NCBI GenBank assembly: GCA_024743115.1
Contig: JANSXC010000002.1
Coordinates: 102,207 to 166,206, forward strand
From: a bacterium
GTDB taxonomy: Bacteria > Planctomycetota > UBA1135 > UBA2386
DNA length: 64,000 bases
Direction of reading: 5' to 3'
Made by a program: the position numbers and the translations under genes. Positions 49,559-57,786 of the stretch are shown in pieces (position 1 is the first letter of the stretch; every line of letters starts with the position of its first letter). The notes under the pieces were generated by a model. It worked only from the letters and a program-made list of their open reading frames with translations, did not search any database and was not told where the DNA came from.

Positions 49559-51160
49559 ATGTCCGACAACGCCCCGAGTTCCGATCACGCGGCGAACGAT
49601 CGCTTCGCCGCTTATCTCTCGCGCCGCGCCGTGCTCGAGGATCCGTTCGTCGAGCTCGACCTGAGCCACGCCGGGCTCGACGATCGCGCGCTCGCGGAGC
49701 GCGAAGCCGGTCTCCAGCGCGCGCTCGACGCCATGGAACGGCTCGAGAGCGGTGAGATCGTCAACGTCGACGAGAATCGCATGGTCGGCCATTTCTGGCT
49801 ACGGGCGCCGGGGCTCGCGCCGCTGCCCGAAATCGAGCAGGGCATCCTGGCGGCGTTGCAGGACGTCGAGGCGTTTGCCGACCGGGTGCACAGCGGCGCG
49901 CTCGCGCCGCCCGAAGGCGGTGCTTTCACCAAGGTCGTGCTCTGTGGCATCGGCGGGTCGGCGCTCGGACCGATGCTGCTCGCCGACGTCTTCGCGCGTG
50001 CCGATCAGCCGATGACGCTCACCGTGCTCGACAACACGGATCCCGACGGGATCGCGCGTGCGCTGGGTCAGCTCGGAACGCTGCAGGATGCGCTGGTCAT
50101 CGTGATCAGCAAATCGGGCGGTACCCCGGAGACCCGCAACGCGATGCTCGAGGTCGAGCGCGCGTGCCGCGAGCAGAGCATCGCGTTCGCCGCACGCGCC
50201 ATCGCGATCACCACGCCCGGGTCGAAGCTCGCGCAGCGAGCGGAGAGCGAGGGCTGGGTCGCCCAGTTTCCGATGTGGGACTGGGTCGGCGGCCGCACGT
50301 CGGTGCTGTCCGCCGTCGGGCTGCTGCCCGCGGCGCTGCTCGGCCTCGATCTGCGGGCGTTGCTGGCGGGCGCCGCAGCGATGGATGACGCGACGCGGCG
50401 GCGCGAGACGGCGGACAATCCGGCGGCGTTGCTGGCGGCGTTCTGGCACGTCGAAGGCAACGGCAGGGGCGAACGTGCGATGGTCGTGCTGCCCTACAAG
50501 GATCGGCTGATGCTGATGTCGCGCTACCTGCAGCAGCTCGTGATGGAGTCACTGGGCAAGGAACTCGACCGCCGGGGGCGTAGCGTCGAGCAGGGGCTCG
50601 CGGTCTACGGCAACAAAGGCTCGACGGACCAGCACGCGTACGTCCAGCAACTGCGCGACGGCGTGCACGACTTCTTCTGCGTCTTCGTGCGCGTGCTACA
50701 GGACGGGGGGGCGCGGGGCGAACCGCTCGAGGTCGAACCCGGGGTCACGACGGGTGACTACCTCGACGGCTTCTGGCAGGGCACGCGCACGGCGCTCACC
50801 GAGAAGGGCCGGCACTCGGCGACGATCGCGCTCGACTGGCTCGACGAACGATCGCTCGGGGCGCTGCTGGCGCTGTTCGAGCGGGCCGTTGCAATCTATG
50901 CCGAACTCGTCGATGTCAATGCGTTCCATCAACCCGGCGTCGAGGCGGGCAAGAAGGCGGCGGCCGTCGTGATCGACCTGCAGCAGCGTCTGGTCGCGGC
51001 ACTCACGGCTGCGCCAGTCGACGTTCGCGGGCTGGCGGCGCTCGTCGGTGCGGATCCGGCCGACTGCTGGCCGATCCTGCAGCATCTCGCCGCCAACCGG
51101 CCCGATATCGAGGTTGCGCAGGGGCATGACCCGGCGGCTGCGAGGTTCCGGCGCGCGTGA
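49559..51160 (+). CDS. pgi: Glucose-6-phosphate isomerase
   Basis: A 533-residue isomerase interconverting glucose 6-phosphate and fructose 6-phosphate. Family signatures: CGIGGSALGP, VISKSGGTPETRNAML, VVLPYKDRLMLMSRYLQQL, YGNKGSTDQHAYVQQLRDG and NAFHQPGVEAGKKAA with the catalytic His and Lys. Start ATG at 49559 with GGAGGAA upstream; the frame is open upstream only antisense to the symporter. A C-terminal extension of about 60 residues (VDVRGLAALVGADPADCWPIL...) follows the usual end and may be a small extra domain. Its stop overlaps the next GTG (GTGA), so pgi, the lipoprotein and trkH are coupled. Confidence 0.95.
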   Translation: MSDNAPSSDHAANDRFAAYLSRRAVLEDPFVELDLSHAGLDDRALAEREAGLQRALDAMERLESGEIVNVDENRMVGHFWLRAPGLAPLPEIEQGILAALQDVEAFADRVHSGALAPPEGGAFTKVVLCGIGGSALGPMLLADVFARADQPMTLTVLDNTDPDGIARALGQLGTLQDALVIVISKSGGTPETRNAMLEVERACREQSIAFAARAIAITTPGSKLAQRAESEGWVAQFPMWDWVGGRTSVLSAVGLLPAALLGLDLRALLAGAAAMDDATRRRETADNPAALLAAFWHVEGNGRGERAMVVLPYKDRLMLMSRYLQQLVMESLGKELDRRGRSVEQGLAVYGNKGSTDQHAYVQQLRDGVHDFFCVFVRVLQDGGARGEPLEVEPGVTTGDYLDGFWQGTRTALTEKGRHSATIALDWLDERSLGALLALFERAVAIYAELVDVNAFHQPGVEAGKKAAAVVIDLQQRLVAALTAAPVDVRGLAALVGADPADCWPILQHLAANRPDIEVAQGHDPAAARFRRA

Positions 51161-51552
51161 GAAGTTTCGTGGGCTTGGGCGTGCTCACCGGTTTGCTGGC
51201 GGCCGGCTGCAGCGCTTTGCCGTCTGATGCGCCAGCCGAGGGGCGGCCCTCGGTCGGCGCGCAGACCGGCGGGTCATCCCCGTTCGGCGGCGAGTTCGCC
51301 ATCGCGTTCGTCTTCGAGCCCGCGTTGCCGGCGCCCTCGCGCTTCGTCGTCGTTCACGAGTCGGGGCTCTTGCGTGAGTGCGGCTCCGGGCGGACGGGGT
51401 GCGAAGTTCGGTTGCCACCAGGCCCCGCGACGCTCTGCTATGAGTTGAACGGTGAGCCGGCAGAGTTCGTGTTCGTCGCCGAGAAGTCGCGCGAGTTCGT
51501 GATCAAGGCTCCGTCTCCCGGCCTGTCGGGATCTGGCGAGGCTCGGCGATGA
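51157..51552 (+). CDS. Small lipoprotein between pgi and trkH
   Basis: A 131-residue lipoprotein with a short signal (VGLGVLTGLLAAGC, Cys18) and a Gly/Ser/Pro-rich spacer. The mature part is a small beta-domain (FAIAFVFEPALPAPSRFVVVHESG, CEVRLPPGPATLCYELNGE, FVFVAEKSREFVIKAP). No family recognised. Starts with GTG overlapping the pgi stop and ends with ATGA overlapping trkH, so the three are a tight translation unit; why a lipoprotein links a glycolytic enzyme and a K+ transporter is unclear. Confidence 0.7.
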   Translation: MRSFVGLGVLTGLLAAGCSALPSDAPAEGRPSVGAQTGGSSPFGGEFAIAFVFEPALPAPSRFVVVHESGLLRECGSGRTGCEVRLPPGPATLCYELNGEPAEFVFVAEKSREFVIKAPSPGLSGSGEARR

Positions 51553-53111
51553 ACCTGCGGGTCGTCGCGCGCCTGCTCGCAGGCTTCACCCTGTTTTTCA
51601 CGCTCTCGATGCTGGCGCCCCTGGTGCTGTCGTTCTTCGAGGCCGCGGACGAGCGGACGACCGTGCCGTTTCTCGGTGCGATCGGGATCGGACTGGGGCT
51701 CGCGGGCATCTTGTTCGGGATAGGCCGAGACAGCGGCGGCAACGTCTTCCGCAAGCAGGGGCTCGCGATGGTCGGCCTGTCGTGGTTCCTCGCCGGCGGC
51801 CTCGCGGCGGTGCCGTTCGTCTGGTCGGGTTCGATTCCGTCCTTCGTCGATGCCTACTTCGAGAGCATCAGTGGTCTCACGACGACCGGTGCCACGGTGC
51901 TGGGGACGGACAACCGCGAGATCGAATCGCTCGCGCCGAGCATTCTGCTGTGGCGCTCGATGCTGCAGTGGATGGGGGGCATCGGCATCGTGCTCGTCTT
52001 CATCGTGCTGTTGCCGAGCGTCGGGGTGACCGGCAGTCGATTGCTGTCGTCGGAACAGGTCGGAGTCGCGGACGAGAGTCTGCGGCCGCGCCTGTCGCAG
52101 CAGGCGCGACGGCTGTTCCAGCTCTACGTCGGCCTCACGTTGGCTGCGCTACTCGGCTACTGGGTTGCCGGACTGGGGCTGTTCGATGCCTTGTGTCACG
52201 CGATGACTACCCTCGCGACGGGTGGATTCTCGACGCACAACGTATCGGTGGGCGGCTACCGCAACCTCGCCGTCGAATGTGTCGCGATCTGTTTCATGTT
52301 CCTCGCGGGCTGCAACTTCCTGCTCATGTTGAGCACGATGCTGCGGAAGCCCGGATCCTCGGGGTCCGTGCTGCACCGCGTCGAGTTCAAGGTCTACCTG
52401 CGCATCACCTTACTCGTGACGCTGGGGATCACCCTGTCGCTGTGGCTCTGGGGGCAGCCGTTGCGCGACGACAGTCTGGGCACGACCCACCTCTACAGTG
52501 ACTTCTGGCGCTGTTTGCGCGACGGTGCGTTCCAGACCGTCAGCATCCTGACGTCGACGGGTTATGCGAACGCCGACTTCGAGAACTGGCCGAAACCCGC
52601 GCTCTACCTGCTCTTCGTCTGCATGTTCGTCGGCGGTTGCACGGGTTCGACGGCCGGTGGCTTCAAGGTGCTGCGCGGGATCGTCTGTGCCCGGCTCGGG
52701 GGTTACTCGCTGCGGCACTTCGTGCGGCCGCGCAGCGTCGAGAAGCTGCGCGTCGGTTCCGAGGTGATTCCCGATCGCATCGTCTCCGCGGTGCTCGGAC
52801 TGCTCGTCCTGTGGTTGGCGACGGTCGCCGTCGGGGCGCTGATCCTCGATCTCGACCCACGGCTCGATCTGATGTCGGCTATGACCGCGAGCGTCAGCAT
52901 GATGGGATGCATCGGTCCGGCATTCGGTGAGGTCATCCAGGGCGAGCCCGGTACGTTCGAGCTCGTCGGTGCGATCGACCTCGGGCCCTACTCGGGCTAC
53001 GGCGAACTGCACTGGTGGGCCAAGCTCACCATGTCGCTCCAGATGGTGCTCGGCCGGCTCGAGATCCTCGCCCCGCTTGCGATCCTGACGCCGCGGTTCT
53101 GGCGGCGGTAG
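51549..53111 (+). CDS. trkH: TrkH/KtrB-family potassium uptake protein
   Basis: A 520-residue membrane protein of the TrkH/HKT superfamily that takes up K+ (coupled to Na+ or H+). The four pseudo-repeat pore loops show the selectivity filter glycines: SISGLTTTGATVLG, TTLATGGFSTHN, SILTSTGYANADF and SMMGCIGPAFGE. Between them lie GGIGIVLVFIVLLP and FVGGCTGSTAGGFKVLR. A regulatory TrkA/KtrA subunit is not in this window and presumably lies elsewhere. ATG overlaps the lipoprotein stop. The C-terminus ends QMVLGRLEILAPLAILTPRFW, as in TrkH. Confidence 0.95.
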   Translation: MNLRVVARLLAGFTLFFTLSMLAPLVLSFFEAADERTTVPFLGAIGIGLGLAGILFGIGRDSGGNVFRKQGLAMVGLSWFLAGGLAAVPFVWSGSIPSFVDAYFESISGLTTTGATVLGTDNREIESLAPSILLWRSMLQWMGGIGIVLVFIVLLPSVGVTGSRLLSSEQVGVADESLRPRLSQQARRLFQLYVGLTLAALLGYWVAGLGLFDALCHAMTTLATGGFSTHNVSVGGYRNLAVECVAICFMFLAGCNFLLMLSTMLRKPGSSGSVLHRVEFKVYLRITLLVTLGITLSLWLWGQPLRDDSLGTTHLYSDFWRCLRDGAFQTVSILTSTGYANADFENWPKPALYLLFVCMFVGGCTGSTAGGFKVLRGIVCARLGGYSLRHFVRPRSVEKLRVGSEVIPDRIVSAVLGLLVLWLATVAVGALILDLDPRLDLMSAMTASVSMMGCIGPAFGEVIQGEPGTFELVGAIDLGPYSGYGELHWWAKLTMSLQMVLGRLEILAPLAILTPRFWRR

Positions 53112-53275
53112 CCGGGGCCGCGGAGCGGGCGGGCCGGAAAAAAGCCGGCGACCGAGACGCGCGCGCGTCCCGGCCGCCAACGATTGCACAATGCAGAGAG
53201 GGCTTCCTTGCAGACGCAAGGGCGACAAATGCGCGAACCTGGCCGGGACAATCCGAAGAATTCCGAGGGCGGCCG
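53112..53275. terminator. Convergent intergenic region with two hairpins (trkH/hisD)
   Basis: Between the convergent stops of trkH (53111) and hisD (53276) are two stem-loops: GCCGG/CCGGC with an A-rich loop (53133-53149) and an imperfect but long CCGAGACG.../...CGTCCCGG (53152-53173, one mismatch). They likely terminate one or both transcripts. The rest of the 164 bp has no ORF that I would support. Confidence 0.5.
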
Positions 53276-54553
53276 TCAGGTTGTCGTAGGTGGCTCTTGC
53301 ATACGGTGTTGTGCCGATCTTGCGTGCGCGGTCAGGCCCTCCATCCGGGCGAGCCGGGCCACATCCGGTGCCAGAACGCCGGGCTCGTCGAGTTCGAGGA
53401 ACGTCAACGGGCGAAGGAACGTCAGGACCGACAGCCCCGCCTGGAAGCGCGCGGTCCGCGCGGTCGGCAGGACATGGTTGGGGCCGGCGCCGTAGTCGCC
53501 AAAGACCTCGGCGGAAGCGCTGCCGATGAAGAGACCGCCGTACGCAGTGAGGCCGGCACGCAGAGCGGTGGGGTTCTCGACACAGAGTTCGAGGTGCTCG
53601 GGGGCGAGTCGGTTGCTGACCGCGACCGCGGCCGCGAGATCCTCGACGAGAATCGCGCGGCCGTGCCGGGCGAGCGCGGCGCGGGCGGTCGGCGCGGTGT
53701 CGAGCGTGGCGAGCTGACGCTCGAGCTCGACGTCGACGGCATCGGCGAGCCCGGGTGACGGTGTCGCGAGAATCGCGCCGGCATCGGGGTCGTGCTCGGC
53801 CTGCGCCAGCAGGTCGGCGGCTACCGTGGCAGGGTCCGCAGTTCGGTCCGCGATCACGAGGAGTTCGCTCGGGCCGGCGAGGCCGTCGATGCCGACCTCA
53901 CCCGTGAGATGTTTCTTGGCGGCGGTGACGAAGCGATTGCCCGGTCCGACGACCACGTCGGCGGCGGGGGCGAGCGTGCCGAACGCGAGCGCCGCGATCG
54001 CCTGTGCGCCACCGACCGCGAGGACCTGATCGACGCCGGCGATGGCCGCTGCCGCCAATGTCACCACGGTCGGCTTCGGCGACGCGAGGGTGATCGTCTC
54101 GACTCCGGCGACGCGGGCCGGGATCACCGTCATGAGCACCGAGGAGGGCAGCGGATAGCGGCCGCCGGGCGCGTAGGCGCCGGCCGCCGCGATCGGCATC
54201 CAACGATGGCCGGCGACGCCGCCTGGCACCGGCGTCGTCAGCGGCTGCAGGCCGTCGCGTTGCGCGGTCGCGAAGTGCTCGATCCGCGCGGCCGTGCGTT
54301 CCAGCACCGCGCGGTCGGCAGCCGGCAGACCATTTCGTGCCGCGATCAGCGCGGGGCGTTCGAGGATCAGCGGTGCTCCGGGGCGCAGATCACCGAGCCG
54401 TTCGGAGTGCTCGCGAACGGCAGCGGCGCCGCGGTCGCGAACGTCCTCGACGATGCGAGCTGCGGTTGCCAACGCGTCCGGATCGACGGGTACTGTGTTG
54501 GTGGTGCCGAGTTGATCGGGTCGGACCCGACGCAGCAGAAGTGGTGGAGTCAT
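53276..54553 (-). CDS. hisD: Histidinol dehydrogenase
   Basis: The last two steps of histidine synthesis: NAD+-dependent oxidation of L-histidinol to L-histidine. A 425-residue protein with the family segments GRYPLPSSVLMTVIPARVAGV, VVGPGNRFVTAAKKHL, AGPSELLVIADRTADP, LAQAEHDPDAGAIL and LAPEHLELC (zinc/catalytic His-Glu region), ending in NHVLPTARTARFQAGLS. Last gene of the operon; its ATG overlaps the hisA/I/E stop (ATGA). The fold and residues are complete, so it should be active. Confidence 0.95.
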   Translation of the reverse strand: MTPPLLLRRVRPDQLGTTNTVPVDPDALATAARIVEDVRDRGAAAVREHSERLGDLRPGAPLILERPALIAARNGLPAADRAVLERTAARIEHFATAQRDGLQPLTTPVPGGVAGHRWMPIAAAGAYAPGGRYPLPSSVLMTVIPARVAGVETITLASPKPTVVTLAAAAIAGVDQVLAVGGAQAIAALAFGTLAPAADVVVGPGNRFVTAAKKHLTGEVGIDGLAGPSELLVIADRTADPATVAADLLAQAEHDPDAGAILATPSPGLADAVDVELERQLATLDTAPTARAALARHGRAILVEDLAAAVAVSNRLAPEHLELCVENPTALRAGLTAYGGLFIGSASAEVFGDYGAGPNHVLPTARTARFQAGLSVLTFLRPLTFLELDEPGVLAPDVARLARMEGLTAHARSAQHRMQEPPTTT

Positions 54554-55806
54554 CGCGACTCCTTGTCGCGGCAGGGTCGCCGCGAGACGCGGCGTTCGCG
54601 GCGGTCGAGTTCGCGCGCGACGTGCGCGAGCGACGCGTCGGCGGCCGCGAGACGGGCGAGAGTGAAGTACAGCAGATCGGCGGCTTCGTGCACGACGTCG
54701 GCGTCGGTCGCGCCGAGTTCCTCGGCTTCTTCACGGAGCTTGCTCGCGAGCAGTGCGGGGTCGCGCAGAAGTCGCGCGGTGTTCGAGCCGTCGGGCGCGG
54801 CGTCGCGCCGCGCCGCGAGTCGCCGTGCGAGCCGTGCGAGTCCGCGGTCCTCGCCCCAGCAGGTCCGGGTGTCGAGGTGGCAAAAGCCGTTGCCGTGCTG
54901 TCGAACCACGAACCGCACCGCGTCGCGATCGCAGTCGAGTTCGACCCGCAGCAGTTCCTGGTGGTTGCCCGAGGTGGCGCCCTTCTCCCAGAGACCGCGC
55001 TTGCGACTCTCGTAGACCCCCCGTCGAGCGGCGATGGCGCGCCGCAGGCTGCGGGCGCTCGACCACGCGAGCCCGAGCGCCGTTCCGAGTTCGTCGGTCA
55101 CCACCGTCGGCCAGAGACCGTCGGATCGATCGCTCGTGAGCGGAGCCGCGATGGCGTCGCCGAGCTCGAGGTCGCCGCGGTAGAGGGCCATCCCGACCTG
55201 TGCGTCGGCACCGAGGCGGTCGAGTTCGGCGATCTCGGCCGCTGTCGTCACCCCGCCAGCAATCGTGACGCGGCAGTCGCCGGCGGCTTCGACGGTAGCC
55301 TTCGCACGCTCGAGATCCGTGCCGCCGAGGCGCCCCTCCCGTTCGACGAACGTCACGAGGAATCCGGCACAGGAAGACCGCAGCTGCGCGATCCGTTCGA
55401 GCAGCTGGGTGCCGCTGGATGTGCGCCAGCCGTGCGTCACGACTTCGCCGCCCTTCTCGTCGAGGGCGACGAGCACGCGTTCGCGCGGCAGTCGCCCCAG
55501 GAGTTCCGGGGTCGCGGCGGTGCCGAGGATGATCTGGCGAGCGCCGGCATCCAGCCATGAGCAAGCGGTCTCATAGCTGCGAATGCCGCCGCCGACGCGT
55601 ACGTCGGCGCGGTCGCAGAGCGCCCTGGCGAGCTCGCGGTTGTCGCCTTCGCCGCGGGCGCCATCGAGGTCGATCACGGCGACGTCGCCCGCGAGTGCGA
55701 AGCGTTCGAGCCAGGGCTGCGGGTCGCCCGCGTCGATCGCGAGCTCCTCACCGCCGACGAGCTGGACCGCGCGCCCACCCTGGAGGTCGATCGAAGGCAC
55801 GATCAT
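54550..55806 (-). CDS. hisA: HisA-HisI-HisE fusion: ProFAR isomerase, PR-AMP cyclohydrolase and PR-ATP pyrophosphatase
   Basis: A 418-residue protein joining three histidine enzymes. Residues 1-225 are HisA, a half-barrel-repeat TIM barrel: Asp7 in PSIDLQGGRAVQL, GGGIRSYE, Asp116 in VALDEKGG, and TIAGGVTT. Residues about 228-318 are HisI: LWEKGATSGNHQELLRVE, the metal site DCDRDA (Cys292) and FCHLDTRTCW (Cys309, Cys316); the Cys292-Cys309 spacing is one residue longer than in known HisI. Residues about 335-405 are HisE: NTARLLRDPALLASKLREEAEEL and VVHEAADLLYFTLARL with the acidic metal ligands. Enzymes 2, 3 and 4 of the pathway are thus on one polypeptide. A HisI-HisE fusion is well known; adding HisA at the N-terminus is unusual. 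ATG overlaps hisF by 4 bp. Confidence 0.93.
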   Translation of the reverse strand: MIVPSIDLQGGRAVQLVGGEELAIDAGDPQPWLERFALAGDVAVIDLDGARGEGDNRELARALCDRADVRVGGGIRSYETACSWLDAGARQIILGTAATPELLGRLPRERVLVALDEKGGEVVTHGWRTSSGTQLLERIAQLRSSCAGFLVTFVEREGRLGGTDLERAKATVEAAGDCRVTIAGGVTTAAEIAELDRLGADAQVGMALYRGDLELGDAIAAPLTSDRSDGLWPTVVTDELGTALGLAWSSARSLRRAIAARRGVYESRKRGLWEKGATSGNHQELLRVELDCDRDAVRFVVRQHGNGFCHLDTRTCWGEDRGLARLARRLAARRDAAPDGSNTARLLRDPALLASKLREEAEELGATDADVVHEAADLLYFTLARLAAADASLAHVARELDRRERRVSRRPCRDKESR

Positions 55807-56588
55807 CGCCGGATCTCCACGCCGGTGTCGGCGAGTTCGGACTTGATCGCGTTCACCGTGGTATCCCCGTCGTGCAGCATCGATGCCACGAGCACCGCGC
55901 TCGCGCCGGCACGAATCGCTGCGGTGAGGTCGCGTGCCGTCGCGGCGCCGCCGGAGGCGATGACGGGCACCGTACAGGCCTCGCAGATCGCACGGATGAG
56001 TTCGAGGTCGTAGCCCGTGCGGGTGCCGTCCCGATCCCAGCTCGTGAGCAGGATCTCGCCGGCGCCGGCCGCAGTCGCTGCCGTGGCCCATTCGAGCGCG
56101 GAGCGGCCGGTGCGGACGCGGCCGCTCTGGACGACGACTTCGAACTCCGGAACTTCGGGTTCGGGCGTGGCGCCCCCCTGGGCAGCGGGGCGGGCGGCGT
56201 CGAGGGCGAGCACGGTGCACTGCGTACCAAGTCGCGTGCTGATCTGAGTGAGCAGCTCGGGGCGTTGCACGGCGGCCGTATTCACTGCGACGCGATCGGC
56301 GCCGGCCGCGAGCAGTCGCTCGGCGTCCGCGATCGTGCGGACACCGCCGCCGACCGTGAGGGGGATCGTGAGGACCTCCCGCACGCGGCGCACCGTATCG
56401 AGCGCGGCCTCGCGGCCCTCCGGCGTTGCCGAGACGTCGAGTAGAACGAGTTCGTCCGCTCCGTCGGCATCGTACCTGGCCGCCCGTTCCCGCGGATCGC
56501 CCGCATCGCGGAGGCCTTGGAAGCGAACGCCTTTGACGACGCGACCGTCGCGGCAGTCGAGGCAGGGAATCAATCGGGGCAGGACCAT
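55803..56588 (-). CDS. hisF: Imidazole glycerol phosphate synthase cyclase subunit HisF
   Basis: A 261-residue TIM-barrel cyclase/lyase that uses ammonia from HisH to convert PRFAR into IGP and AICAR. The catalytic acids are at the canonical positions Asp11 (IPCLDCRDGRVVKG) and Asp130 (VLALDAARP), and phosphate-binding loops TVGGGVRTI, ILLTSWDRDGTRTGYDL and VIASGGAATA are present. A stretch of charged and Pro-rich residues (AAQGGATPEPEVPEFE, about 133-150) is a longer-than-usual insertion after Asp130. Start ATG shares one base with the hisH stop (TGATG). Co-transcribed and presumably complexed with HisH. Confidence 0.95.
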   Translation of the reverse strand: MVLPRLIPCLDCRDGRVVKGVRFQGLRDAGDPRERAARYDADGADELVLLDVSATPEGREAALDTVRRVREVLTIPLTVGGGVRTIADAERLLAAGADRVAVNTAAVQRPELLTQISTRLGTQCTVLALDAARPAAQGGATPEPEVPEFEVVVQSGRVRTGRSALEWATAATAAGAGEILLTSWDRDGTRTGYDLELIRAICEACTVPVIASGGAATARDLTAAIRAGASAVLVASMLHDGDTTVNAIKSELADTGVEIRR

Positions 56589-57193
56589 CAGACGGTCTCC
56601 AATGCAGTTTCGAGCCAGCGGCCGAGTAGCCGCTGGCCATAATCGCCCGAGATCTCGGGGTGGAATTGGCAGGCGAGGACGGCGCCGCGCGCGAGTGCGC
56701 TGACGAATCGGGTCCCGTAGTTCGTGGTGGCCGCGGTCCAGCCCAGCGGCGCGGACTCGAGGCAGTAGGTGTTGGCGAACACCGCCAATCCCGCTTCGAG
56801 TGCGCCCGTGCCGTTCGGCTCGACGTGGTTCCAGCCGAGTTGGGGCACGCGCACGGTGGCGGGCAGCCGGGTGATCGTGGCGTCGAGGATGCCGAGGCCC
56901 GTGACGCCCGGGCTCTCCGCGCTGCCGCGAGCGAGTAGTTGCAATCCGAGACAGATCGCCAACGTCGGGAAGCCGGCGCGTATTCGGTCGCGGAGCGGCG
57001 CGACGAGGTCGAGTTCGCTTAGTCGTTGCATGCCGGCGCCGAACGTTCCGACCCCGGGCAGCACGACTGCCGCCGCGCTGGCGATCGCCGCTTTGTCGTC
57101 GCAGAGGCGGGGGTTGGCACCGAGGCGCCGGAACGCGGCCTCGACCGACGCGACGTTGGCGATGCCCGTTGGCACGATGAGGACGTCGGTCAT
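56588..57193 (-). CDS. hisH: Imidazole glycerol phosphate synthase glutamine amidotransferase HisH
   Basis: A 201-residue class I glutamine amidotransferase supplying ammonia to HisF. Catalytic triad: nucleophile Cys81 in AICLGLQLL, and His178/Glu180 in CQFHPEISGDYG. The oxyanion strand region VLPGVGTFGAGM and PQLGWNHVE match HisH rather than other amidotransferases. Its ATG overlaps the hisB stop by 4 bp (ATGA). Length and residues are normal. Confidence 0.95.
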   Translation of the reverse strand: MTDVLIVPTGIANVASVEAAFRRLGANPRLCDDKAAIASAAAVVLPGVGTFGAGMQRLSELDLVAPLRDRIRAGFPTLAICLGLQLLARGSAESPGVTGLGILDATITRLPATVRVPQLGWNHVEPNGTGALEAGLAVFANTYCLESAPLGWTAATTNYGTRFVSALARGAVLACQFHPEISGDYGQRLLGRWLETALETV

Positions 57194-57786
57194 GCCAGGA
57201 CTCCCTTCGTGCTCGGCAGCGTGGCACCGTCCGTTCTCACGGCCGTTCGCAACGCCACCGCCACCGCCTTGAAGGCGCTTTCGGCGCGGTGGTGGTCGTT
57301 GGCCCCGGCGAGCGTCGTGACGTGAAGTGCCATGCGCGCGGCAATCGCAAGCGACTGGAAGAAGTGGGTGAGGTTCTCGGTCGCACACGTTCCGAGCATC
57401 TCGCGGCGGAGGCCGAGCGCGATCTCTGGCCAGGGGCGCCCGGCGAGATCGACGACGGCCCGGGTCAGCGCCTCGTCGAGCGGCACGTAGGCCGAGCCGA
57501 AGCGCGTGACGCCGCGACGATCCCCGAGGGCTTCGTCCAGGGCCGCGCCGAGTGCCAGGGCGCAATCTTCGATCGTGTGGTGGTCGTCGACTGCGACATC
57601 GCCCTCAGCGTCGAGGTCGAGATCGAAACGCGCGTGCATGGCGAGCGCGGTGAGCATGTGATCGAAGAACGGCAGGCCGGTGGCGATATTGCTCGCCCCC
57701 GAGCCGTCGAGGTCGAGGCGGAGCCGGATTCGGGTCTCCTTGGTTTCGCGGCGGATCGCCGCGACACGTTCGTGGGTCGGGTTCAT
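57190..57786 (-). CDS. hisB: Imidazoleglycerol-phosphate dehydratase
   Basis: A 198-residue monofunctional IGPD that dehydrates IGP to imidazole acetol phosphate. Mn2+-binding motifs are all present: FFDHMLTALAMHARF, DDHHTIEDCALALG, and NLTHFFQSLAIAARMALH with AGANDHHRAESAFKAVAVAL. Unlike E. coli HisB it has no N-terminal HAD phosphatase domain; the HAD domain is instead fused to HisC immediately upstream. ATG overlaps the hisC/HAD stop (ATGA). Confidence 0.95.
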   Translation of the reverse strand: MNPTHERVAAIRRETKETRIRLRLDLDGSGASNIATGLPFFDHMLTALAMHARFDLDLDAEGDVAVDDHHTIEDCALALGAALDEALGDRRGVTRFGSAYVPLDEALTRAVVDLAGRPWPEIALGLRREMLGTCATENLTHFFQSLAIAARMALHVTTLAGANDHHRAESAFKAVAVALRTAVRTDGATLPSTKGVLA

